Assembly (NCBI GenBank): GCA_911728455.2
Contig: OU452224.1
Location: 5,146,001-5,210,000 of the forward strand
DNA from: Marthasterias glacialis
Lineage: Eukaryota; Echinodermata; Asteroidea; Forcipulatida; Asteriidae
Direction: 5' to 3'
DNA: 64,000 nt
Shown here: one piece after another, positions 1 through 11,553 of the stretch
Position numbering within the stretch: the stretch's first letter is position 1
How the letters are laid out: each line of letters opens with the position of its first letter
Position numbers and translations under genes: made by a program
Notes under the pieces: model-generated
The model's input: the letters and a program-made list of their open reading frames with translations, nothing else
The model's database searches: none
Told to the model about the DNA's origin: nothing

Positions 1-1337
1 TGCAACAATTTTAACAAACTTAATTGTTGTTTATACTTTTTCGATTTATTTCCAAGAAAAATAACATGAACAGCAGGAGAAAAGTGACACAACTGTGGCA
101 CTGAAGGTTTTGAAAGAAGATTACAATTATATTTTGATCTTCTGTTCTGTAAAAATCAAACAGATGAAGCTATCATCTGTACTGTTGGAGAACAATTTAT
201 AAGAAAAATATCTTTTTGTACAATTTATAAGAATGTGAGTTTTTTAGAGTTTTATTGGCACCTCATTACCGTACTTTATGAAAACACCCAAGAATAATGG
301 TAGTTAGAATGATCTGAAATTGAACAAACATCACATGAATAAAGAATCATTGATTTGAGAATTCTCTTGGTACAAAAACAATTTGTTCGTTCACTTTACA
401 AAAGGTTTATCGTACTTTTTAAATTCTGCTCTGGCAGTATTTTCACTGGTATTTCTCCACTGATCATAACACAGTACAATACATGCATTGCTTTGTAAAC
501 TCACCTGTTAAAATGCACACTGAAGATTGATGTCATAGCAGGGAAGGTGTTTGATGCCATCTTACATGGCCTGCAGTTTCATGATGCATTCTATCACTGG
601 CTTGGTATTCTGTTGAAATTAACTCAATTCTTCCTCATGTTTGGACTTGATCACTTTATCAGTTTGACATCAATGTGAAGCTGCTTTCTCCCAATGGCTC
701 ATCAGGTTCACTGCAACAAAGAAATAAAAAATAAAATAAAATAAAATTAAGACTACTGTCAAAAAACAACAGGTGAATTATTGTGATTTAGGTAATTTAT
801 GGCTCGAGTTACTTTCACATGAGACCGTTGAACTCAAGTTATGATATTCACCCAAATGAACAACTTCGCTTATCAACAAAAGTATTGTTTCAACAAGACA
901 ACCATTGCGGTCACAGAATTATGATTCTGTCAAAATATGACTCCCTTCAGCAATTAACTAGGATCCTTCCCACTCTAACAAATTCCAACACCAAATCTGT
1001 GGTACTCTGACTATGGTGCTATGCCTGAACCTGTGTACCAACAACCTGAGTTAGAGTTTGATGGAATAAGGACTGTTAGGGTTAGACTGTTAGGGTTAGA
1101 CTGTTAGTCATCCTTTCATACCTCTGTACTTGGTTCTGCCTGGGATAGAGGTTTGGGTGTAAATTTACCAAAAGAGCATAGTCCCTTTTGGGATTTTGTA
1201 CAGCCCTGGGTTGGAAAACCAAACCAAGATTTTCTTTAGTTTTGTCTGAGTTTGATTGATGGTGTTGCATAGCTTAAGAAATTCTGTCACGCCAATCTTG
1301 GAGTTCAGCGGTTTGTAACATTTCTCTTATTTAATGA
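1..1337. other. AT-rich stretch without a recognisable gene
   Basis: No open frame here looks coding and I see no paired terminal repeats. The only structure is a short (aaaat)n-like run near 725-745 and a 14-bp direct repeat at 1072-1107, listed separately. It is most likely intergenic or intronic. Confidence 0.5.
1072..1107. repeat. 14-bp direct repeat, 2.6 copies
   Basis: The unit ACTGTTAGGGTTAG occurs at 1072-1085 and 1086-1099, followed by a partial third copy. It contains TTAGGG by chance of phase but is not a telomeric (TTAGGG)n run. Confidence 0.8.
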
Positions 1338-1470
1338 GGTTACAATTCAGAAATTTAGCAAATTCATGCCAAGAAAGATCACCTTCGATCTGTGCAGGCA
1401 TTGTACATAAACTTTGTATGGGTACATGATCGTTTGGTGCCACAGAAATAGTCTTTGGGTAATTAGTTGA
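1338..1470 (+). repeat. Dispersed repeat, partner at 13386-13530
   Basis: This stretch aligns in direct orientation with 13386-13530, which lies inside the hAT-type element. The best-conserved core (1366-1466) shares words such as GCATTGTACATAAACT, GGTACATGATCGTTT and GCCACAGAAATAG. Outside the core the two copies drift apart quickly. It may be a fragment of the same transposon family or a separate small element carried by it. Confidence 0.7.
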
Positions 1471-2113
1471 CAATTCAAAAGTGTAGCAAGAGTTGAAATA
1501 AAGTTGGTATGATTCTGTTTAGTCACTTCTATATCAGTACAATGTTTAATCACATTGTAAAGGATTTTGGAGGATTTAGGGTCTTAACTTTTTCTTCTTT
1601 GATTGACCAAGAGGTGCCGCTCCCGACAGATCCTGCTCGATAATAATCACATTCAGCAATCCATGGAGGCTGCTTTACATTAAGTAGGCCCTACAATTTA
1701 TGGACTGTTGGGGGTTTGGACACAGTACTGAACAACTTTGATGGCCATAAATGTTGGAACCCATCCATTAGATGTTTGTTTGTTCTTCAATAACATACAA
1801 GCACAGATGAAATAAAAACATGTACACGCCTGTCTTACTAAGTTCAATTTTTAGGAATAGTTATGCATTTGAAAACGATTCCACAGACTACTCATACTCC
1901 ATTCATTCTTCATCAAATACCAAACAACCACCCAAGCTTAGACAGCGATCATCTTTTATCAATGCTGGAAGGATGATGCTTTTTGATACAAACATGTGTA
2001 CTGAAGTAGAGGCACACAGTTCTTTGACAAAGATGTAAAAGAAAGATGAGGTAGGGAGCCTTTGGTTGGCTGATGAGGGATTTGATTTGCAGCATTTACA
2101 TGGTTGAAACAAA

Positions 2114-2290
2114 GTACAACTTTAATGAAAGGGCTTAGTAACTCTTTAAATCACCAAAACTAAAGCCAACTGTCAGTGTGAATCTGTCAAAGCATGTCTT
2201 TGCAGATCTTTCACATCAGCTAAGATGACGCAATACTGCTATAAGTTTGTGATGACATGTAAACATAGATTGCGCAATCGGTGAATTGTC
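2114..2290 (+). repeat. Dispersed repeat, partner at 51107-51290
   Basis: It aligns in direct orientation with 51107-51290 over about 180 bp. Shared words are ACAACTTTAAT, GATGACATGTAAACAT and GCAATCGGT. No terminal inverted repeat or target-site duplication is visible at either copy, so the family is unknown. Confidence 0.65.
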
Positions 2291-2502
2291 TCTTTGTGAA
2301 AATGTTGTGCTCACAATTACCAGACAAAGATATCACAGAGAAGACATGCTCAAATGGGATCAATTTATGAATACTGAACAGATGAAAATGTGATTCCTAT
2401 TCTGCAAAACCAGAGGTGATTTTGATTTTGTAAAGGAAGTTCGTCATTTAAGGGTCAGTTCTTGTCTTAAAATTAGCATCAATTTTATCCACAATTTTGT
2501 AC

Positions 2503-3766
2503 TAGGCCAAAAAGAAAAATGTTCTGTTTCCGATTACATGCCACTTCAAAACAGCGTCGGTAGGTCAGGATTTTTTTTTTTACAGTTTTTTGGTAATATT
2601 GATTTAAAATACAATATAGTACAATAGGTTAATGCCTTATTTATTTATTTAACCCCCTAGACTAAAGTAAACATACTGTGCAATTCCTGTTCAGGCCACC
2701 ACTAAGTAAAAGAGTAAGTTTGGGGAAAAAACAGAATGCAAAATCTAGATTATTCCATTTCAGCACGAGGCCAAGCGATACAAGCTGAGTAAAATGGAAA
2801 AGCCAGATTTCATCAAGTGATATTCAGCGACAATGCCCGAACAAAATGCATTCCATATTGTTAATATGTCTCACAAATAGATCTTTGTCATTTGAATTTT
2901 GTTCAAAACAAACACAAAATAGACACAGAAAATTGTTCACCCACGCTCTGAAAATTCTTTAAAAACCTTCAGCAGAACGTGGACGATTCCACAAAGACAG
3001 CAGCCTTGTCTGCCGCTACACAAACTTGCCTCTTTTGAACAACGAGAGGGGACCGATTATTTTGAAAACGATGCTGCGAAGATAACACGTGACGCGTGCT
3101 CCACACAGGAAGCACGTGCAACAACAGTGTGCGCTGGATTTGTTTGGACGTGCAGTTCGCTCACACAGTGAGCAATGATCAACTGCACGTCAAAATCTTT
3201 CAGGCGTTCAAGTGCCGACGTCACTGTAAAACTGAAAGACATGAAGCAAGTAACCGGCGGCCTGCGCACCGAGCTTTCAGTGTGCTTTTAAATTTATTTT
3301 TCTTTTCTGATGGCTATTTTTAATAAGAAATAAATCATTGAGATGTTTCAGGTATGTTTTTCTATCCTTTATTTGTTCATGTTGTTGCTTGATGATGTCA
3401 TAGAATTTAGTACAGGGTGCAAAAAAGACTGAATGTGATTGTAATAAATGTTATTTGGCAAAGAAAAATGAGTGAATGTGAATGTAGAGTGATTCATTTT
3501 ACGGTTTGGGTTGATGTTTTAACAACTACGGCGTCGACGCACGAACTACGACCACTTTATTTTCATGTTCATTTCATAGTGACGAGGACGATGTCCATTT
3601 TATGTATTTATTTGTGATTTTATTTATTTATTTTTTTTTTGATTTTAATTAATTCCTTATTTTAAGCCGCCGAAAAAGGAAAAAGTTGAATAAAAAGTTT
3701 AGGGTCGCGCAGTAAAATTAGGGTTGGCCAGGTAACCGGAAACAGAACACTTTTTTTTTGGCCCTA
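2503..3766. mobile_element. Non-autonomous DNA transposon with about 40-bp TIRs
   Basis: The left end (2503-2542, starting TAGGCCAAAAAG and containing GTTCTGTTTCCG) is the reverse complement of the right end (3726-3766), with a few mismatches and one indel. The element is about 1.26 kb and has no transposase frame. Its middle (about 3050-3270) is richer in CpG than its surroundings and holds a nested palindrome. I could not settle the target-site duplication, so the superfamily is open. Confidence 0.6.
3147..3191. repeat. Nested perfect palindrome
   Basis: GACGTGCAGTT at 3147-3157 is matched by AACTGCACGTC at 3181-3191. Within the loop, GCTCAC and GTGAGC form a second hairpin with a 3-base loop. 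The whole could extrude as a cruciform. It lies in the CpG-richer core of the 2503-3766 element. Confidence 0.85.
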
Positions 3767-4770
3767 CTAAAATGTACAATTGAAAATAGATGCCAGTCAT
3801 AAGAAAAAAACATTCACTTTGATAAAGAGCTTGCCATAAACGTTGGATATTGCTCAGTCACAATTACACTTCCCGAGACATACTGATACACTGAGCAAAT
3901 GAAGCATGTGTCACTTTCATCTATGAACTTGTCCAAAATATCGATGAAAGAAGTCTGTGAATACTACATAGGTTAGGTAAATACTTCCAAAATTCAAGTC
4001 TAGTTTTATGTGTTCATCAAATAAACGAGAATAAGATCTTTGGGCCTCAAAACATTTTGAGTGTTTACAACATCAATCATGTCACATTTACATAAAGGCT
4101 GTTGGTTCATTTGCCTTCAGTTTTTAAGTCATTACATTATTTCCAACAACTGCCTGATGTTGACATGGGGTGTCACATATGATAGTCCATACAGTGTGTA
4201 TTTAGAATACAAAAGATGCAGGACTTTCCCTTTCAATGTACTTTAAAAATGAAGGGTGGGTGTTGAAGGCTTACCTGTCAAGAGTAGGTTATCTTGTGTC
4301 TTACATCCTGTCAAACTATAACAAGGAGTGCATCTACCTCAGGCTAATCTTATAGGTTGACAACTAATCATCTGACTTTTTGTGGAGTGTCAAGGAAGGT
4401 AATGATGTTTCGTCTGAAGTCTGTGAAACACAAAAGATAACCAACAAATTTAAAGTTTTTTTGTAAATTGAAACACAGGGTGTCAAACTGCTCAGTTGCA
4501 AAGTTTGGTTATTGCAAAACTAAAAACAACTTTTGTGATGTCTTTCATTTGAAAAATTCTTCCAATGCTCAATAATTAGTTTTACTCACAAGTAAACTGT
4601 GATGAGAATGCATGGTTTATGTGTTAATCCACTCAAGTATTCTACTGACCAAAGTGCATAGAATGTCACTTGTAAGAATAAAAGTTGATAATAAAAGCCG
4701 TATTTCATATGTAAATGGTGTTTTTTTGATACATTATCAAACAGACCAACCCATTCAACCTGCCCACTAA
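3767..4770. other. AT-rich stretch, nothing recognised
   Basis: No coding-like frame, paired repeat or RNA gene was seen between the TIR element and the inverted duplication. Confidence 0.45.
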
Positions 4771-6317
4771 TGCAATGGCAATGGAAACTGTGAAAATCAG
4801 CCAAAAAGCCCAACAGCACAGAACAACCCTTTAGCACTAATACTGCCCTGAAGCGCCGTCCCTAGTGCTCTGTAAACAGCCCTCAATAGCCCTGGAAGTT
4901 TGACAAGTCGTAAAACTCAAAGTCACCGTCACTCAGTTATGGTTTATTTCTTGATAATAAACAATCTACACGTGTGAGTCAAAAAAGCATGCATCTGGTT
5001 GTAAACCAGTCCACTTTGCCTTCACAGTAAGTCTGCATAGCCATACTGCACAGTGCATAGGCGATCTATCTAAGGAGGTCAAAACCAGACACAGACTAGA
5101 CTAATTTACGTATTGCAAAACAAACTTTTCTACTGGCTGTTGAATTCCTACATTCCTACTGTAACATATTTTCTCTTTGGTTAATTTTGCAGAGTACTGT
5201 GTGCACTGCCTCAATCCACAGGGAAACTTGAACATTCTGCACGTTAAAAATATTTGTTGGTCATAAGTTACCTGCAATTTTATTTTAAAAGGGTGGCCTC
5301 CTCAGATAAAAATGTTTAAAATAAAGCGTTGGAAGTCTGCATTTATTCTTATTTCCAAAGGTATGTTGTGATTATTTTCTATGTCTGTCTTTATGTTTTC
5401 TTTCTTTTAAGATGACATTACAGTTGAGCAAACCTTTGTGCACATTTTTCCATGTAACAGGCGTTTACTCATACACATAGTTTCCTAATTTTAGTTGATC
5501 TGTCTTATGTTTCCAACCTCAAAGCTTAACTTGGTAAAGCAAACCAATCACCTGTGCAAATCATTCAACAGGTTATTTCATTGTCTACACTAACAAATAA
5601 ACTGAATACACAAGAACATAATCACAACCAAATTTTTTGAAAGATTTCTATGCACAGTAGAAAATCTCTGTGGCATGTTCAATTTTAAGTGACTCAATTT
5701 TTAATTGTGTGCAAGTGCAAAAGGGTTAAAATTGTACAATTTCACTGCATTCAGGGGCAGAGCAAGATGCATGAGTCGCATTCACTACCCACATGAGCAT
5801 CCTTGAGATAGCCAGTTGCAATGGTGGGCAGGGCATTGCATTGGTCCATTTATGTATAGCATGTATTTTACCAAAACTCACCTGTTGTCAGAATTGTCAG
5901 CAATAGCATGCAGTCATCAATTATAAACAATGTTGATTGCAATAATCTTGAGTTTGACCTGTTACACCAAAGAGCATTCACATCTCAGTGGGATCTTTTA
6001 TCCTCCTCAACGTAATGATCAGATCTGGAATGACAAAGTATAGAAATATTAAAGTATATGAATAACTACCATTAATTACATACTTGGAATATGCAGGAAG
6101 TAATATCTTTGGCAAAAGAAAAATAGTGTTCAACTGAAACTGTGGGGGGAGGGGCAAGTGTGCTTAAGTTCACCCCTAGGACAATCTCCACACTGATTCC
6201 ACTCCTGCAACTAAAAGTTTCCAAGTAGAAAATGTAAAGAGTATGAAAACCCAGTGGGGAGTGGGGAGGTTGGGATATGGGGCAGCATACTTATATACCC
6301 CATCCCTCGACCCTGTA
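4771..6317 (+). repeat. Left arm of a large inverted duplication
   Basis: This arm is the reverse complement of 11662-14678 once the hAT insertion in the right arm is set aside. Several separated stretches support it: 4771-4930 against 14515-14678, 5340-5680 against 12210-12560, 5755-6030 against 11890-12175, and 6110-6317 against 11662-11830. Identity is high but clearly not perfect, with small indels, so the duplication is not very recent. Part of the match (about 4930-5330) is weak, so some of the arm may have been replaced. Confidence 0.85.
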
Positions 6318-7063
6318 ATTGGATTTTCCAGCAATTTTGTTGAGTCTTTGTCATAATTTATGAATTTCTTTTGGAATACCAAATCAACTTCTTCAAAGCG
6401 GATACAACTATGCTTCCCTGGGGCGCTAGCACGACCGTCCAAGTCAAAATTTAAGAAAAAGTAGTACAGTGCTAGACTCAAATAAATGCATATATCATCT
6501 TTGACATATTGACAAGCCAGTAGGCGCTTTTCCAGCAGTTCTGTTGAGTTTTTGGTAAATTTTTGAACAGGGTATCACAGATTCGTTTTAAATCCACTCC
6601 GTGGTCAACTTGCTACATATATCTGACTGGGGCGCTAGTACGACTGATAAAGTCAAAATCTCAAAAAAGGAGTACAGCGCCCAAAATACTGGAGTCTACG
6701 GGATCACCCACATGTATAAAAACAGTTGACAAATATCCAGATGACATAATCTATCAGGCATGGCGGCCGGCCACTAGTTTTCCTTTGGGCCTAAAAAAAC
6801 ATTGACTTGGACGACAGTAAATGATTGTACGTACAATTAAGTGCCTGCTATTTTAGTGCCTACTACAGAAGGCTGTCAGCTATTTTGTTCAGTTTTGTTG
6901 TAATTTGGGCAACTTTTTTGGAACAGGGTATCACACATTCATAGCAAATCGACTTCTTGACAGAGGATACACCTATGCTTCCCTGGGGCACTAGAACGAC
7001 CAGCTAAGTCAAATATTTCAAAAAAAGTAGTACAGTGTCCTAGTTACCAGGTTACTGGGTCTA
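6318..7063 (+). mobile_element. Three loose right ends of the Mutator-like foldback family
   Basis: Three successive blocks (about 6318-6480, 6487-6697 and 6826-7063) each resemble the right terminal repeat of the elements at 7804-8496 and 9679-10514. Each runs from a TTTTCCAGCAATTTTGTTGAGT-like start through a GGGGCGCTAGTACGAC-like motif to a GTAGTACAG end. All three have the same orientation. They are truncated and carry no transposase. Confidence 0.65.
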
Positions 7064-7071
7064 CTAGCTCT

Positions 7072-7714
7072 GGTAGGATGTCATTTTCCGTTGCACTACT
7101 ACTGACGTCCTGGATTTGAAGCTTCTTTACAATGCGAAAAAAATTACAAGAGCTGTTTACCCGATGTTGGAAGCTGAAAATCTGTGCACATATCCCCGGT
7201 ACTTTAAACTACTCCTTGATTATCTTTTAAAAATCTGCTTTCACTTTCACTGAAATTCAGTTTGAAATAAAATGCAAACGTGTACAAATCATCGCAAAGT
7301 CTTCCGTGCATGTGCACAGCCTGGTAAATGCATCACTGGCATTATTGAGCGCAATTTTGTTTTACCCACAAATTTGAATCTTGCGCAGCACAGGTTAAGC
7401 CGGCAACTAAGTTTGCGCATGTTAGAACACACAAGGTTGTAAATGGGCACTGCTGCTCTGTGATATAGACAGCGCAGTTTTCGCCAATTTTTGTTTCGTG
7501 GTCAATTTTCATTTAATTTTCGCAAAACATTTTCAAGAATTATGAACCCGCCCTTCTCCGAGTTTTGCACACAAGGAATATATGGACAAAGTTTCAGCTA
7601 ATTTAATCAGGCAAAACAATGAAATAATGTAGTTGTAATTTTTTCGCAATGAGGCAACAACTTCAAATCCAGGACGTCAGTAGTAAAATGCAACGGAGAC
7701 TGACATCCTACACC
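7072..7714. mobile_element. Foldback/MITE with about 80-bp inverted ends
   Basis: The left end (7072-7150, with GGTAGGATGTCA and CTGACGTCCTGGATTTGAAG) is repeated in inverse at 7630-7714. No coding frame is present. A duplicated target site is not clear. The element lies between a loose Mutator-like end and the 7804-8496 copy, so it may have inserted into, or next to, a member of that family. Confidence 0.7.
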
Positions 7715-7803
7715 AGGGCTTTGGGTGTACTTGTTCTCCCCTACATGCCCTACGCATTTACCAAACTGTAGGTAGCTCCTCCCGCCATTTGCCAAAGTCA
7801 AGG

Positions 7804-8496
7804 TAAACCTAGTAACTGGGGCACTGTACTCCTTTTTTAAGATTTTGACATTATCGGTCGTACTAGTGCCCCAGTCCGTGGTATATGTGGGAACTGTGAC
7901 GAATTGCATTTTTTATGAATCTGACATCAACTACTGTTTCCTAACAACGGATTGTGTGTTCGCTGATGCCCTGGCTTACATGGTGTTACCCAGCGTCAAG
8001 ACAGGATACCAGTCTTCACAAGCCAACAAGCAATCCACACTGTATAGAATTTTCAAGTGGTCATGATTGTCCGAGCGCACTACTCACACAGCTGGTATCC
8101 TGTGTTGACGGTGCAAAACAACACACAAGTCAGGGCATCAGCAAACACGCAATCCACTTTGTTAACAGTAGTTGATGTCACGTAGTAGTAAAACGTGGAT
8201 CGTAACGACTGCATTTTTAGGTGGCCTTAAAAATCATCAATTAGGAGGACCAAAAATGATCGTAAGTACAACTAAATCATAATGCTTTTGATTTCATCCA
8301 TGATAGATCGAGAAGCCAGTAGGCGTTTTTCCTGTAATTTTGTTCAGTCTTTGTCGCAATTTTGACAATTTTGTAACTAATTCATAAAAAATCCGCTTCG
8401 CCGGACTTTCCAAATATACCACGGACTGGGGTGCTAGTACGACAGATAATGTCAAAATCTCAAAAAAGGAGTACTGCGCCCCAGTTACTGGGTCTA
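7804..8496. mobile_element. Mutator-like foldback element, copy 1
   Basis: The 693-bp element starts TAAACCTAGTAACTGG and ends CCAGTTACTGGGTCTA. Long inverted arms carry the motif GGACTGGGGTGCTAGTACGAC and its complement. The flanks AAGTCAAGG (7795-7803) and AAGTCAAAG (8497-8505) look like a 9-bp target-site duplication with one change, as Mutator-like elements make. An inner palindrome (TTCGCTGATGCCCTGG against CAGGGCATCAGCAAAC) sits at about 7958-8150. Open frames here are by-products of the arms. Confidence 0.8.
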
Positions 8497-8614
8497 AAGT
8501 CAAAGATAAACACTGACATTGACAAACCTTCAAATCTCAGTATTGTAAACTACAATTGTTTATCAGCTTTATGTAAAACTTGAAAAAAGAAAGATTTCAC
8601 TAACGAACGTCATT

Positions 8615-9533
8615 ATAATATTAGGTGCTTATTATTCCAATAACGTTAACAACACGTACATACAAGAACGTGCTCACCAGCCACATTGTGCCGACCCAGG
8701 TGCCACAATTTTATCTACCCTGCCTCAAGGAATGTACCACTAGTATGGGAATTATTTGGCTTTGCTAGCCAATTTGTACCGCAAAAACCAGGCTCAATTA
8801 AAGCTAGAATACAACATGTTTATATTCTATGTGTTTCCAGGTCTCATTAGCTGAATAAATATGACTTTTGGATCAAAAAATTATCTTCTTACCTCTCTGG
8901 TCGTACTGCAAAGACGCCATTTTTTATCCATCATCCAGTGTGCGCATGGGTTGTGTGACGACATTCGAACTGCCATTCATTTCCTATTTGCATACCCGAC
9001 ACAAAAGACACTGTCTGCTTCGAATTAATATCTGCGGCTTTCCAAATCTGCGCATGCGAAACCCGCCTTTTTTAATTATGGATTGTGGGTAAAATACTTC
9101 ATTTACATAAAATTTTCATGTACAGTGTAGTGTCTAAGCAGCCGACAGTCTTTTGTGTCATGATGGGCAAATATGGAAATGAATGGCTGTTCGAATGTCG
9201 TCACACAACCTGTGTACACGCCCTTACGGATACAAACATGGCGCCTACAAAAATGGTACAACCAGAAAGGTAAGAAAAACAAAACCGATTCAAAAGTCGT
9301 ATTTTTGTTTAGCCCATGAGACCTGAAAACATGAAATGAAACATGTTAGTATTCAAGCTTTAATTGAGCCTGGTTTTTGCGTTAAAAATTGGCTACCAAA
9401 GCTAAATAGTAGTGGCACCTTTTCTGTGACAGCGTGAATAAAATGGCAACCGCGGCATAACGTGTAATACGTTTCTGTTATAATATACGTGATGTACGTG
9501 TTATAAAATATTGGAATATTAAGCACCTAAAAT
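8615..9533. mobile_element. Second foldback family with 9-bp target-site duplication
   Basis: A 919-bp element folds back over most of its length. TTAGGTGCTTA near the left end pairs with TAAGCACCTAA at the right, and further in, CCAGGCTCAATTAAAGCT pairs with AGCTTTAATTGAGCCTGG. The flanks AACGTCATT (8606-8614 and 9534-9542) are identical, giving a 9-bp duplication. Its sequence is unrelated to the neighbouring TAGACCCAGT family. No transposase frame is present. Confidence 0.8.
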
Positions 9534-9542
9534 AACGTCATT

Positions 9543-9669
9543 GCTAAACTGTTGTATCCGGCTGCCACTTATCTCCCTTAATTTAGGTCAAATTATATCC
9601 TTACCTGTCCAGAAAGGTTGACAATTTATAAACAGAAAGGAACAGGCACTTTTTGAATGATTACAAAGT
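9543..9669. other. Short spacer between two foldback elements
   Basis: About 130 bp of unassigned sequence separates the two elements and their target duplications. Confidence 0.5.
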
Positions 9670-9678
9670 GTCACAATC

Positions 9679-10514
9679 TAGACCCAGTAACTGGGGCGCT
9701 GAACTCCTTTTTTGAGATTTTTGACATTATCTGTCGTACTAGCGCCCCAGTCCGTGGTATATATGGAAAGTGCTCCGATTCGGAGTCCGAAGCGGTTTTT
9801 TTCTGAATCAGTTACAAAATTGTCAAAATTGTGACAAAGACTCGACAGAATTGCTTGAAAATCGCCTACTGGCTTCTTCAAGTAATTACGGTGAAATAAA
9901 ATGCAGTTAATTGTACTCACGATCATTTTTGGTCCTCCAAATCGATGATTTTTAGCCCAGTAACACGCATATATCAAATTTGCCGTTAGAATCGCCATTT
10001 TGAACGTGATACTCAACGACCGTTTCCTTATGTGTATAAACATGATAAACGATGCAAGGAAGGATTGCGTGTTCGCTGAGGCCCTGACTTTCATATTGTT
10101 TTCTGCGCAGTCAACGCAGGATACCAGGCTGTTTGAGCGCCAATGTTCACTGATGCCCTGACATTCATATTGATTTGCGCAGTCAATGCAGGATACCAGC
10201 TGTGTAGCCTGGTATCCTGCATTGACTGCGCAAATCAATATGCATGTCAGGTCATCAGCGAACATTGGAGGACCAAAAATGATCGTGAGTACAATTAACT
10301 GCATTTTATTTCACCGTAAATACTTGAAGAAGCCAGTAGGCGATTTTCAAGCAATTCTGTCGAGTCTTTGTCACAATTTTGACAATTTTGTAACTGATTC
10401 AGAAAAAAACTGCTTCGGAGCACTTTCCAAATATACCACGGACTGGGGAGCTAGTACGACAGATAATGTCAAAAATCTCAAAAAAGGAGTACAGCGCCCC
10501 AGTTACTGGGTCTA
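9679..10514. mobile_element. Mutator-like foldback element, best-preserved copy
   Basis: The 836-bp element starts TAGACCCAGTAACTGG and ends with its reverse complement. The inverted arms extend about 250 bp (9679-9939 against 10266-10514), and an inner palindrome around TGGTATCCTGCATTGACTG spans about 10060-10260. The flanking 9-mers GTCACAATC (9670-9678 and 10515-10523) are identical, a clean 9-bp target-site duplication. No transposase is encoded, so it would depend on a partner elsewhere. The long open frames across it come from the mirrored sequence. Confidence 0.88.
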
Positions 10515-10724
10515 GTCACAATCATGAAAAATAAGCCATTTTCATGTCTATGTTCATGACGTTAGGCTTGACAACGCTACTCGCTAAACACCATTTTAGT
10601 TTCTTTGGGCATTAAAGCGCAAAAGGTCCTGCTGCGTGTTGTAATGTCCACTTGATTTTTTTTTTTTTAAATGTCAATAATTAGCGTTTTAGCTGGACCC
10701 AGTAACCGGGGCGCTGTACGTCAA

Positions 10725-11553
10725 TAGACTCAGTAACCGGGGGTGCTGTACTCGTTGTTTTTTAGATTTTGACATTATCTGTCGTACTAGCTCCCCAGTA
10801 AGGAATATGTAGTAACTGCGACGGTCAGGAGAATTTAAAACACCTCTGTTAAAAAATGCCTAAGACTCAACAGAATTGGTCAAAATTCGCCTACTGTCTT
10901 CTCCAAGTGTTTAAGGTGAAAAAAAAATGCATTTAATTGTACTCACGATCATTTTCTTTCCTCCTAATCGATGATTTTTAGGGCCTCTGACAACCCTGCC
11001 ATTTTTATTACTTATGTAACGACTGTCTCCTGACTTTAAAAAAGTTGTATTAACGCTGCGGGGATCACGTGTTCGCTGATGCCCGGACTTGTATATTGTT
11101 TTGTGCAGTCAACGCAGGATACCAGTCAACGAACGCCACAAAGTTCCATTGGTCATGATTGGCCGAGCGCGCGCTGTACAATGTTGCCATTGTGGGGTCA
11201 TTGACACCACACAGCTGGTATCCTGCGTTGTCTACGCAAAACATTATGCAAGTCCGGGCATCAGCGAACAGGCAATCCCCGCAGCGTTAATGCAACTTTG
11301 AGGACAGAAAAACATTGAGGACAGAAAATGATCTGGAATACAATTAAATCACTCTATTTCATCTTTGATATCTTGAGAAGCCAGTGGGTGATTTTTCAGC
11401 AAATGTGTTGAGTCTTTGTTGTAATTTGGGCAATTTTTTGGAACAGGGTATCACACATTTGTATTAAACCCACTTCATCACAGCGGATACACATATATCC
11501 TACTAGGGTACTAGTATGACAGATCAAGTCAAAATTTCAAAAAGTTACTGGTA
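10725..11553. mobile_element. Mutator-like foldback element, degraded copy
   Basis: It starts TAGACTCAGTAACCGG and runs through the same inner palindrome (CAACGCAGGATACCAG against CTGGTATCCTGCGTTG) to a decayed right end near 11553. A second left end (TGGACCCAGTAACCGG, from about 10694) lies just outside, suggesting one copy landed in or beside another. No matching target-site duplication was found. Confidence 0.7.

Noticed and set aside
1072-1107. TTAGGG words as a telomere-derived tract
   Set aside because: The repeat unit is 14 bp with a fixed ACTG insert and there are under three copies.
9678-10304. A 208-codon minus-strand open frame
   Set aside because: It lies wholly within the foldback element, reads the same mirrored sequence that appears in the inverted arm at 10186-10514, and has no recognisable domain.
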